Assembly (NCBI GenBank): GCA_009692465.1
Contig: SHZD01000034.1
Location: 1-38,055, forward strand
Source of the DNA: Myxococcales bacterium
Lineage (GTDB): Bacteria; Myxococcota_A; UBA9042
DNA: 38,055 nt
Reading direction: 5' to 3'
The notes beneath the pieces were generated by a model. That model was not told the DNA's origin, made no database searches, and saw nothing but the letters and a program-made list of their open reading frames with translations. Positions 31,234 through 38,055 of the stretch are shown piece after piece; the first letter of the stretch is position 1; each line of letters begins with the position of its first letter. The position numbers were made by a program, and so were the translations under genes.

Positions 31234-32256
31234 CTACACGCCCAGAATCGACTTGACCTCAGTCATATCTTCAGGCGCCCACAGCCGAATATGCATGTGG
31301 TCGCGATGGCCGGACTTATTGCGAATGAGCGAACCTGAGTCGCGCCCTTTGGGCCCATGCTGAAAAAGCGAGCGCAGTCGCGGTTCCGGCACGCCAATTC
31401 CAGCGGCGTAGGCGTACAACCGGCGCTGCAGCGTCGGGGCCATAAAGATCGCCGCCACATGGCCGCTGCGCTCCAAGGTGTCGATAAAGAACCAATTGCG
31501 CTCGACATCTAGGTTGGAGACTTGGACCTTGTCCCAGTCCTTGATCGAGGCGGCGTAGGTGTAATAACCGATGTCCACGTCTTGACCCGAGCGGTGCGAT
31601 TTGTGGTGACCCAAGCGCCCGCCGCCCGCTTTCGACAGCGACCCGACCAGCGCCGGGTGCCGCTGCGGCCAGCGTTTGAACACGTCGGAGGTGACTTGGC
31701 GCAGCAGCTTGACCACCGCGGGTCGGCCCCACTTGCGATCCATATTGTTGGCGGTCATCTGGATGCCGGGCGCAGGCAAAAGTTGTTCGCCCAACACAAA
31801 GCCGGACGGTGAACCGCGGGCGATCGGTACGTTGTAGGTCTGGCCGACCTTGAGCGAGAAATCTGCGCCCTGGTCAAAAGGCAACTGATTGGCCACCGCC
31901 AACAAGGACGGCGAGCAGAAATACCGGTAGGCGACCGCCCGCAACGTGTCGCCACTTCGGGCCACGTACTTGCCGATTTGCAAGGTTTGCCGCGAGGCCC
32001 GCGGGCGCAGGCTGGCCGTTTGGCCGCCCTCGTCGCTTTCGCACAATTGTCCACCGACACCAAAGTCGCGCACTGCTTCGGGCGACCACATCGGGCTGTC
32101 TTCGGGGCCACCCTCATCGGCGCCATCAGCAGCGTAGGCCACATTCATCGCCAGCATCGGCGATAGCCCAACGACCACTGCGACCATCCAGCGCAGAGAG
32201 GCCGCGACGACCGAGCCCAGAGAGGCTGCGACGAAAGTTGAGCAAAGGTTTTTCAT
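31234..32256 (-). CDS. mepA: Penicillin-insensitive murein endopeptidase (MepA-like, M74) with LysM domain
   Basis: MepA-type enzymes cut the D-Ala to mDAP cross-links of peptidoglycan in the periplasm. The 340-residue protein has a signal peptide (hydrophobic WMVAVVVGLSPMLAMNVAYA). A LysM domain (about residues 95-145: YVARSGDTLRAVAYRYFC, KVGQTYNVP) follows, then the M74 catalytic domain with HHKSHRSGQDVDIGYY (H221, D228) and HRDHMHIRL (H320, H322). LysM would hold it on the wall; the E. coli enzyme lacks one. The ATG at 32256 has AAGAGG five bases upstream, so 47 further open codons upstream are excluded. The signal region contains a short internal duplication (VAASLGSVVAASL). Confidence 0.88.
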   Translation of the reverse strand: MKNLCSTFVAASLGSVVAASLRWMVAVVVGLSPMLAMNVAYAADGADEGGPEDSPMWSPEAVRDFGVGGQLCESDEGGQTASLRPRASRQTLQIGKYVARSGDTLRAVAYRYFCSPSLLAVANQLPFDQGADFSLKVGQTYNVPIARGSPSGFVLGEQLLPAPGIQMTANNMDRKWGRPAVVKLLRQVTSDVFKRWPQRHPALVGSLSKAGGGRLGHHKSHRSGQDVDIGYYTYAASIKDWDKVQVSNLDVERNWFFIDTLERSGHVAAIFMAPTLQRRLYAYAAGIGVPEPRLRSLFQHGPKGRDSGSLIRNKSGHRDHMHIRLWAPEDMTEVKSILGV

Positions 32257-32438
32257 GTCAACCTCTTGCGCGCACAGATCGGCAACAGCCATTGGGTGAG
32301 GGGCTGGGTGCTCAGGGGGACGAGCTGGCGGTACGCCCAGCAAAAGTAACCGAGGAACGCCGTGGCGGCAATACTTTTTCGTCGCTAAAGGCTGCAATGG
32401 ATTGCGTATTTACGTTTATTGTTTGACATTAGGAGGTT

Positions 32439-32597
32439 ATGAAGTTTTATCCACAAGCACCACTACCTTTGTGGATAACAGCACAATGGTTTGAAAGTAA
32501 ATGGATTTTTTCCAGAACGCCAGATGCCCGCCGCCTCATCAGGCGCAAACTGACAATCGCGGTGGGATCAGTCAGTTTTTCAGATTTTAGCCCATGA
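32439..32597 (+). CDS. Possible 52-codon small ORF in the DnaA-box spacer
   Basis: An ATG two bases after AGGAGG opens a 52-codon frame that begins MKFYPQAPLPLW and ends SFSDFSP. It is rich in Trp and Phe, then basic (DARRLIRRK). A TTGACA hexamer sits 10 bp upstream. The very short spacing to AGGAGG is against efficient use, and the codons are not GC-biased like neighbouring genes. No family recognised. Confidence 0.2.
   Translation: MKFYPQAPLPLWITAQWFESKWIFSRTPDARRLIRRKLTIAVGSVSFSDFSP
32447..32478. promoter_or_regulatory. Two perfect inverted DnaA boxes in an AT-rich spacer
   Basis: TTATCCACA (32447-32455) and TGTGGATAA (32470-32478) both match the consensus DnaA box exactly and face each other. 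The surrounding 32400-32520 is clearly more AT-rich than the rest of the window. It lies between the mepA start and the rsmE stop. It could be part of an origin, a DnaA-titrating site or a DnaA-controlled promoter. The arms could also simply form a hairpin (10 bp, 12-nt loop). Confidence 0.55.
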
Positions 32598-32618
32598 TAT
32601 CGAACCTATAGACCGCGG

Positions 32619-33353
32619 CTAGCCATTTTCGGCTTCGGCGCGCCCCTGAACGATCACGGCTGCGGCGAGCGCTGCCGTCTCCGCGCGCAGCACGGCGCGA
32701 CTCAGCCAAACATCGATGCCGCCAGCAGTTTTGAGGGCTAGGCGCTCGCCATCGCCAAGACCTCCTTCAGGTCCGATAACGACATCCAGCTGGCGCCGAC
32801 CTTGACAAGGGGGGTGCGCTACCACCGCATCGGCCAAAAACACGGGCGGCAGGCGTTCATCGGCAACCAACAATGCCGGTTGGGTATGCCGTTGAGCTAG
32901 CCACTGCGTCAACGCCAGGGGCGGCAACACCCGGGTCAGCCACGGCCGCCCGCATTGCTCAAAGGCCTCAGTCGCCACCGCTTGCCAGCGCGCCTGCTTG
33001 CCTGCCGCTGCAGGGCCGAGGACCTTGGCCACGCAGTGCTCCGTTTGCAAAGGCTGAATCGCGAATGCCCCCAGTTCGGCGGCCTTCTCGATGAGCCACT
33101 CAAAGCGCTCGCCCTTGAGCACTGCGCAGGCCAAGGTGAGCTCAGTGGCGGGCGGTAGTTGAACCGGCAGCGCCACCCAATCGGTCAAGTGGTGGCCGGC
33201 AAACCGTACCTGCCAACGCTGGCCGCGACCATTGCCGACGCACAACGGCGCGCCAATCGGCAAGCGCAGCACGCGCTGTAGCCGATGGTGCACCTCGGCA
33301 CCAAGGGGCACGCTAGCCGCCGGATCAGTGATATCGATAAAAAGTTGACGCAT
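32619..33353 (-). CDS. rsmE: 16S rRNA (uracil-1498-N3)-methyltransferase RsmE
   Basis: RsmE methylates U1498 of 16S rRNA in the 30S subunit. The 244-residue SPOUT-fold protein shows VLKGERFEWLIEKAAELG, FEQCGR, VIGPEGGLGDGE and LSRAVLRAETA, all in the expected order. N-terminal HHRLQRVLRLPIG fits its PUA-like domain. It is last in a minus-strand operon, 3 bp after prmA, a pairing known in many bacteria. A gene-free spacer of about 360 bp with DnaA boxes follows. Confidence 0.95.
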   Translation of the reverse strand: MRQLFIDITDPAASVPLGAEVHHRLQRVLRLPIGAPLCVGNGRGQRWQVRFAGHHLTDWVALPVQLPPATELTLACAVLKGERFEWLIEKAAELGAFAIQPLQTEHCVAKVLGPAAAGKQARWQAVATEAFEQCGRPWLTRVLPPLALTQWLAQRHTQPALLVADERLPPVFLADAVVAHPPCQGRRQLDVVIGPEGGLGDGERLALKTAGGIDVWLSRAVLRAETAALAAAVIVQGRAEAENG

Positions 33354-33356
33354 GAC

Positions 33357-34307
33357 TCAGCTTGGCTGGTGCAGGACTACTGCAGCCCAGTCGCCCGCGC
33401 TGGTCATGCGCACTACTTGCAGGCCGCGTTGAGCGTAGTGCGCCGCGACGGATTCTGCTTGTCGCGTCAAGATTCCCGACAGCACTACGGTGCCTGCCGG
33501 CTGGATTCGCGCCACAATCGCATCACGCAACGGCACCAGCACGGTGGCCAAGATGTTGGCGACCACCAGCGGATACTGCTGAGGTCCGGCCAGCGCGGGA
33601 TCGCCGCCATGGCGCAGATCCACGCGATCTTGCACAGCATTGAGCGCAAGGTTGGCGCGGGCACTGCCAAGCGCTGCCGCGTCAATTTCGGTGCCGATCG
33701 CGCGACCAAAGCCCATTTTGACCGCCAGAATCGCCAAAATCGCGCTGCCGGTGCCCAGATCGAGCATCGCTTGATCAGCAAGAACCGCGCCTCGGGCTTG
33801 AGCGGCATCGACCCAAGCGACCACTTGCTGCATGCACAGTTGGGTCGTTTCGTGGGTGCCGGTGCCAAAGGCCATGCCGGGGTCAATGGCAATCCGAATC
33901 ATGCCTTCAATTTCAGGCCCTTGCATCCATGCCGGCTCCACTCGCACCCGATCGCCGACCACCAGCGGGGCGTAAAATTGTTTCCAAACCCGGTTCCAGT
34001 CCTGGCCGTGGACATCTTGGGCCGACACATCGGTAGACACGCCCAGTTGCGCCGCCGCCGCTTGAACTGTCGCCGCCGCCTGCGCAGCCTCGGACGGCGC
34101 TACGTACCAGGTGACACGCACGCCACCCTGACCGACATCAACGCCATGCAGGCACATCGGGTCGGCGACTTCGATGCCATTGGGCGACAGCATCCACAGC
34201 AGCGGCTCAAGGCGCAGAAGCGCTGATTCCGGAATGACTGCCTGCAGTTGCACGCATTCTACACCGGTGGCCGATGGCGGTTCTGGGGCAGGTGTTTGCG
34301 AACTCAC
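33357..34307 (-). CDS. prmA: Ribosomal protein L11 methyltransferase PrmA
   Basis: PrmA methylates ribosomal protein L11. The 316-residue protein has the N-terminal L11-binding part with QDWNRVWKQFYAPLVVG and the hallmark AIDPGMAFGTGTHETTQLC. SAM motif I (MLDLGTGSAILAI), the acidic GTEID and the catalytic-loop VVANILATVLVPL follow. It starts at GTG, overlapping the TGA of the BCCP gene (GTGA on the minus strand), so translation is coupled. rsmE follows after 3 bp. Confidence 0.95.
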   Translation of the reverse strand: MSSQTPAPEPPSATGVECVQLQAVIPESALLRLEPLLWMLSPNGIEVADPMCLHGVDVGQGGVRVTWYVAPSEAAQAAATVQAAAAQLGVSTDVSAQDVHGQDWNRVWKQFYAPLVVGDRVRVEPAWMQGPEIEGMIRIAIDPGMAFGTGTHETTQLCMQQVVAWVDAAQARGAVLADQAMLDLGTGSAILAILAVKMGFGRAIGTEIDAAALGSARANLALNAVQDRVDLRHGGDPALAGPQQYPLVVANILATVLVPLRDAIVARIQPAGTVVLSGILTRQAESVAAHYAQRGLQVVRMTSAGDWAAVVLHQPS

Positions 34308-34828
34308 TTGGCGGGTTCCAATTCTACGAGCAGGGCGCCGGCCTCGACATTGGCACCGGGCTGGACTGCGATGGTCTTGACTACGCCGCCACCATGGGCC
34401 CGGACGTCGTTTTCCATCTTCATCGCCTCAAGGACCACGACGACGGCGCCGTCGGCCACCACTTGCCCGACTTGCACGGTCACTGCCACCACCCGACCGG
34501 GCATTGAAGCCTTGATTTTGCCGCCGCCGGCTTTGGCGCCACTGCTGCCAGCCAACCAACCGGCGCGCGCGTCCTCGACCGAGTACTTGCGTTGATCAGG
34601 CACGCTAAGCACTACGACGTCGCTGCCTTGGTAAAACGTGCGTACCAAGCGTCGACCGTGGCCATCGTCGATGGCGATGCGGCCGTCGGGTAGCGACTGC
34701 AAGCGCAAGCGCACTGGCCGACCATCGACGCTGGCCACGATTTCGCTGCCGGCTGCGGTCTGGATGTCGCTGTCAATGGCGACAGTACAGGCGCGTTCCC
34801 CGCGTTTGACTACCCAAGTTGCTGTCAT
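34304..34828 (-). CDS. Biotin carboxyl carrier protein of an acyl-CoA or pyruvate carboxylase
   Basis: The 174-residue protein ends in a biotinyl domain with VVLEAMKMENDV; K137 is the biotin-accepting Lys. It is preceded by an Ala/Gly/Lys hinge (SSGAKAGGGKIKASMPG). The N-terminal 90 residues resemble the BT-like linker of acyl-CoA carboxylase alpha subunits. The domain carries CO2 from the biotin carboxylase encoded 26 bp upstream to a carboxyltransferase not present in the window. The ATG at 34828 has a GCGGA site; further upstream codons are excluded. Its stop overlaps prmA's start. Confidence 0.9.
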   Translation of the reverse strand: MTATWVVKRGERACTVAIDSDIQTAAGSEIVASVDGRPVRLRLQSLPDGRIAIDDGHGRRLVRTFYQGSDVVVLSVPDQRKYSVEDARAGWLAGSSGAKAGGGKIKASMPGRVVAVTVQVGQVVADGAVVVVLEAMKMENDVRAHGGGVVKTIAVQPGANVEAGALLVELEPAK

Positions 34829-34854
34829 AATTCCGCTTGTTGAGGTGAAAAAAC

Positions 34855-36348
34855 TTAGACCGACCGCAGCACATCGATGCGCGCTGCTTGCGCCCATGCC
34901 GATTCGCTTTGAGTCGCGTTCGCTCGCCGACTGGACTGCTCGCGCGCCGCTGTGACCGCAGCCAACACCGCAAAGGCATCGTCGTCTGGGGGTTCGGCGG
35001 CAAGTGGCGGCAAAGTCTGGACAATTCCGGTGTCATACGGACCCGTGCGAAAAGCGTCCGATTGCAACACTTGAATCAAATGCTCAATATTATTGGCAAT
35101 TCCACCAATCTCAAACTGGCGGAGCGCGGCGATCATGCGTTCAATGGTGTGCGCGCGTGTGGGTGCCCATGCCGAGAGTTTGGCGATCATCGAGTCGTAA
35201 TAACGTGGAATTACATCGCCTTCGCAAAATCCGTCGTCCAGACGCAGACCGGGACCTGTCGGCGGCCGGTACACCACTAGAGGTCCGGGCGACGGGGCAA
35301 AACCATTGGCGGGATCTTCGGCGTAGACTCGACATTCGATGGCGTGACCGCGCTGGTCCAAGTCGGCTTGTGTCCACGGCAATGGCTCGCCCTGCGCGAC
35401 CAACAACTGGGCAACCACTAGGTCCGTGCCGGTCACCAACTCAGTGATTGGATGCTCGACTTGCAGGCGCGTATTCATCTCCATAAAGTAGAAATTTTGC
35501 TCGGGATCGACTAAAAACTCTATTGTTCCAGCGCCTTCATAGTGCACCGCCAGCGCAGCTTGCACGGCCACGGCGCCCATCTTGGCGCGGGTAGCGGCGG
35601 ACAAGTGGATGGCGGGCGACTCTTCGATGATTTTTTGATTGCGGCGTTGCACGGAACACTCGCGCTCGAAAAGGTGCACGGCCTGGCCATGGCGGTCTGC
35701 CATCACCTGAATCTCGACATGGCGCGGCCGCACAATGGCCTTTTCCAGATAAATTGTCTCATCTTTGAAATAGGCCAGCGCCTCGCGTTGGACCGCCGCA
35801 AACGCTTGCGCCATGTCGGCTGGACCGGCAATCAAGCGAATGCCCTTGCCTCCGCCACCGGCCGCCGCCTTGAGCATGACGGGATAGCCTATTTCTTCCG
35901 CGAGCTTGGCTGCTTGCTCTCTGCCTTCCAACGGCAGCAGGGACCCAGGAACGACCGGCACCCCCGCGGCATGCATGGCCTGGCGAGCCAGCGTCTTGGT
36001 GCCCATCTGGCGCATCGCATAGGCCTGCGGGCCGACAAACGTGATACCGACGGCGGCGCACTGCTCGCGAAACTCGTAGTTTTCACTTAGAAACCCGTAG
36101 CCAGGATGAATCAGGGTCGCTCCAGTGCGCTGCGCAGCGGCCAACACCAAGTCACCGCGCAAATACGACTCAGCGGAAGGCGGCGGGCCCAAGCGCACCG
36201 CCTCGTCAGCCAACCACACGTGGCGGCTGAGCGCGTCGGCATCGGAATATACGGCCACGCAAGCGTACCCGAGTTCACGGCAAGCGCGAATCACCCGACA
36301 GGCAATCTCGCCTCGATTAGCAATCAATACCTTAGGTTGCAAAGGCAT
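34855..36348 (-). CDS. Biotin carboxylase subunit of an acyl-CoA/pyruvate carboxylase
   Basis: The 497-residue protein is a full biotin carboxylase. It has KVLIANRGEIACRVIRACRE at the start, HPGYGFLSEN, the ATP-grasp glycine loop AAAGGGGKGIRL, ERECSVQRRNQKIIEESPA, and FYFMEMNTRLQVEHPITE with catalytic Glu/Arg residues. It carboxylates biotin on the carrier encoded 26 bp downstream using ATP and bicarbonate. The split of carboxylase and carrier resembles propionyl-, methylcrotonyl- or pyruvate-carboxylase A/B arrangements; which acceptor is used cannot be told. The ATG at 36348 precedes the family start by four residues; the open frame upstream is not coding. It diverges from ftsY across 216 bp. 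Confidence 0.93.
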   Translation of the reverse strand: MPLQPKVLIANRGEIACRVIRACRELGYACVAVYSDADALSRHVWLADEAVRLGPPPSAESYLRGDLVLAAAQRTGATLIHPGYGFLSENYEFREQCAAVGITFVGPQAYAMRQMGTKTLARQAMHAAGVPVVPGSLLPLEGREQAAKLAEEIGYPVMLKAAAGGGGKGIRLIAGPADMAQAFAAVQREALAYFKDETIYLEKAIVRPRHVEIQVMADRHGQAVHLFERECSVQRRNQKIIEESPAIHLSAATRAKMGAVAVQAALAVHYEGAGTIEFLVDPEQNFYFMEMNTRLQVEHPITELVTGTDLVVAQLLVAQGEPLPWTQADLDQRGHAIECRVYAEDPANGFAPSPGPLVVYRPPTGPGLRLDDGFCEGDVIPRYYDSMIAKLSAWAPTRAHTIERMIAALRQFEIGGIANNIEHLIQVLQSDAFRTGPYDTGIVQTLPPLAAEPPDDDAFAVLAAVTAAREQSSRRANATQSESAWAQAARIDVLRSV

Positions 36349-36564
36349 AGCCCGGCGGGGCGCACACAGGCGCGGCGGCGTATTGTGGTCATTTTTGCCA
36401 GCGCGGTCCATGCCTGCGGTGGGCTGCAAATCCGGCCGCAAACTTGGGCTGGACGACGGTTGGATCGAGTTCGGCAGTTGCGCGGGGCAACCCAGCGCCT
36501 TACCTTGACGCCCGCTTTTTGGGACCAGCCAAGGCGCCTGCACATCCCTTTTGTGAGTCCATCC

Positions 36565-37761
36565 ATGCCTGCCCTCAACTGCGCTGCCTTGCTGTTTCCA
36601 CTGGCCGTCGCCGACGGCGAGACCCTATCGGGCGGCGCGATCGGCTTCTTGGTCGCCGTTGCAGTGGCATTGTTGTGGTTTGGCGTGGTGGTGGTGCGCA
36701 AGACGCGACCGCCCCAATTGCCGTCAACGCAACGCCCTACCCAAGACAGTAGTCACCGGCCACTTGCCAACGACTCGCTGCCAATCGATCCGCAGATAGC
36801 GGCTCGGCATGCCGAACGGGCGTTTTTGCGCTCTGGTTTGGCCAAGACCAAGGACGAGGGGTTCATTGGGCGATTAGCACAGCTTTTCGGCGGCAAGCAC
36901 ATTGACGCGGCGGTGCTGGAGGAAATCGAAGAAGTCTTACTGCGCGCCGACTTGGGGACTAAAACCACCCAAAAGTTGCTGACCGACCTGCGGGCGGCCG
37001 TTCAAAAAGGAGGGGCCACCGATCCAGCGGCGCTGTGGGCCACCCTACGCCAGCACGCCGAGCGGATGCTGCTAGCGACAACCACCGGCAAGGCCAGCGC
37101 GGCACTGGTGTTGCCTGCCGAACGGGCGCCAGCGGTGTTGATGGTGGTCGGCGTCAATGGCAGCGGCAAGACCACCACGATTGGCAAGCTGGCGCATCGA
37201 TTTGCCGGGCAGGGGCGCAAGGTGCTGGTCGCCGCCGGTGACACCTACCGAGCAGCAGCTGTCGATCAGCTCGACGTGTGGTGCCAGCGCGCGGGCGTAC
37301 CGCTACACCGCGGCAAAGACAACGCCGATCCGGCCAGTGTGTGCTTTGCCGCCATTGAGCGCGGCCGAGCCGAAGGTTTTGATCTGGTGATTGTGGATAC
37401 CGCTGGCAGGCTGCACACCAACCACAATCTTATGGAAGAACTAAAGAAAGTTGGAAGAGTCGTGGCCAAGGCCCACCCCGGAGCCCCCGACGAGGTGCTC
37501 TTGGTGTTGGATGCCACCATGGGGCAAAACGCAGTTAAGCAGGCGGAATTGTTTAAAGAAGCCGTAGCAGTCACCGGCATCGCCTTGACCAAGCTCGACG
37601 GAACGGCCAAGGGCGGGGTGGTGTTGGCCATCGCCGAGGGCATGGGCCTGCCGGTCAAGCTGATTGGCGTCGGCGAAAAGATGCAAGATTTACGCGACTT
37701 TGACCCTCAGTTGTTTGTGGACGAGATGTTCAGTAGCACGCCCGGTTCGACAAACACCTGA
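36565..37761 (+). CDS. ftsY: Signal recognition particle receptor FtsY
   Basis: FtsY receives SRP-bound ribosomes at the membrane and pairs GTPases with Ffh. The 398-residue protein has an N-terminal hydrophobic helix (GAIGFLVAVAVALLWFGVVVV), an anchor seen in some FtsY proteins. It continues with the N domain (EEIEEVLLRADLG), and the G domain with GVNGSGKTTTIGKLA (from residue 196), DTYRAAAVDQL, DTAGRLHTN, TKLDGTAKGG and GVGEKMQDLRDFD. The ATG at 36565 has no clear Shine-Dalgarno; a GTG at 36553 is possible. It is not part of a visible operon. Confidence 0.96.
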   Translation: MPALNCAALLFPLAVADGETLSGGAIGFLVAVAVALLWFGVVVVRKTRPPQLPSTQRPTQDSSHRPLANDSLPIDPQIAARHAERAFLRSGLAKTKDEGFIGRLAQLFGGKHIDAAVLEEIEEVLLRADLGTKTTQKLLTDLRAAVQKGGATDPAALWATLRQHAERMLLATTTGKASAALVLPAERAPAVLMVVGVNGSGKTTTIGKLAHRFAGQGRKVLVAAGDTYRAAAVDQLDVWCQRAGVPLHRGKDNADPASVCFAAIERGRAEGFDLVIVDTAGRLHTNHNLMEELKKVGRVVAKAHPGAPDEVLLVLDATMGQNAVKQAELFKEAVAVTGIALTKLDGTAKGGVVLAIAEGMGLPVKLIGVGEKMQDLRDFDPQLFVDEMFSSTPGSTNT

Positions 37762-37774
37762 AACGCGGGCACAT

Positions 37775-37905
37775 TGTGACCCCGTGCGACAGGGCCAGTG
37801 GATTGCCTAGCGGTTCGCAGAAGGCTCGGCCGTGCAGGCCGACACACCGCGGCGGTCCGTTCGCAGGTTGATCGAGTTTTCATGCACTTGCTACCGACCG
37901 ATCAG
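37775..37905. repeat. Decayed dispersed element (B-like) after ftsY
   Basis: The order AGGGCCAGTGGATTGC, GGTTCGCAG, TGCAGGCCGAC, CGGTCC, GTTGATCGAGTTTTCATGCA follows the minus-strand reading of the B copies. In those, GGCCCATTGCTTGC, GGTCGCTAACTCG, GCAAGCCGACTCG, CGGTCC and GATCGAGTAATTCTTGCA occur in that order. Many positions have changed, so this is a tentative ancient copy. It occupies the ftsY 3' region. No gene is seen between ftsY and the window end. Confidence 0.4.
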
Positions 37906-37908
37906 GCA

Positions 37909-38055
37909 GGGGCCTGCGTCTTGTTCTTGCCGGGGCCTGCGTCTTGTTCTTGCCGGGGCCTGCGTCTTGTTCTTGCCGGGGCCTGCGTCTTGTTCTTGCC
38001 GGGGCCTGCGTCTTGTTCTTGCCGGGGCCTGCGTCTTGTTCTTGCCGGGGCCTGC
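37909..38055. repeat. 23-bp tandem repeat at the window end
   Basis: Six complete identical 23-bp units, GGGGCCTGCGTCTTGTTCTT plus GCC, run from 37909 to 38046. A seventh starts before the window ends, so the full array length is unknown. The unit is not a multiple of three and there is no gene here, unlike the repeats inside genes. Confidence 0.95.

Noticed and set aside
37909-38055. Possible CRISPR array at the window end
   Set aside because: The 23-bp units are directly joined with no spacers, so this is a simple tandem repeat. The same holds for the other arrays.

Overview
The window is a GC-rich chromosomal segment from a didermic bacterium. It carries a TatA-type translocase, a FadL-type outer-membrane porin, lipoproteins with lipoboxes and a MepA-type endopeptidase. 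A myxobacterial or related deltaproteobacterial lineage is my best guess. The grounds are a Hanks kinase fused to a WD40 propeller, a secreted protein built of CGNGxCExGE repeats, and a sequence upstream of recA close to the Myxococcus-type LexA box. This is inference from style, since no rRNA gene is present. I saw no tRNA, rRNA, CRISPR array, IS transposase or prophage.

Layout. 0.1-2.6 kb: a membrane-anchored HExxH peptidase, divergent from mnmA-rnc-tatA (2.6-5.2 kb). 5.2-8.5 kb: a repeat-rich spacer, a WG-repeat protein and a Tae4-like amidase with a peptidoglycan-binding domain. 8.5-14.6 kb: a radical SAM protein, a Cys-rich lipoprotein, a CcmH-like membrane protein and an HSL-type esterase. 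14.7-16.1 kb: recA behind a probable LexA box. 16.4-21.8 kb: the kinase-WD40 protein, a DMGDH/sarcosine-dehydrogenase-like flavoprotein and a small membrane protein. 21.9-25.7 kb: a FadL-like porin and an OmpR-type two-component pair. 26.1-28.7 kb: a lipoprotein with a caspase/CHAT-like His/Cys pattern. 28.9-31.1 kb: a THUMP/UPF0020 methyltransferase coupled to an alpha/beta hydrolase. 31.2-32.3 kb: mepA. 32.4-32.6 kb: an AT-rich spacer with two perfect inverted DnaA boxes. 32.6-36.3 kb: a tightly packed minus-strand operon of biotin carboxylase, BCCP, prmA and rsmE. 36.6-37.8 kb: ftsY.

The most unusual content lies between and inside the genes. First, a family of about 130-150 bp non-coding elements (here called A, B, C and D) occurs at least nine times, plus two decayed copies. 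They share a core around GTGGGTCGCTAAGCTCG and differ in their terminal inverted repeats. Their hairpins keep pairing through compensatory changes. Several start exactly at a stop codon, so that the TAG or TAA is part of the terminal repeat. Second, short tandem repeats of 10-23 bp occur throughout. Inside genes the unit is always a multiple of three (12, 15, 18, 21 bp), giving low-complexity peptide inserts. One is four heptads placed in the helical-hairpin loop of the histidine kinase dimerisation domain. The element family with its stop-codon placement is my main candidate for an undescribed system.
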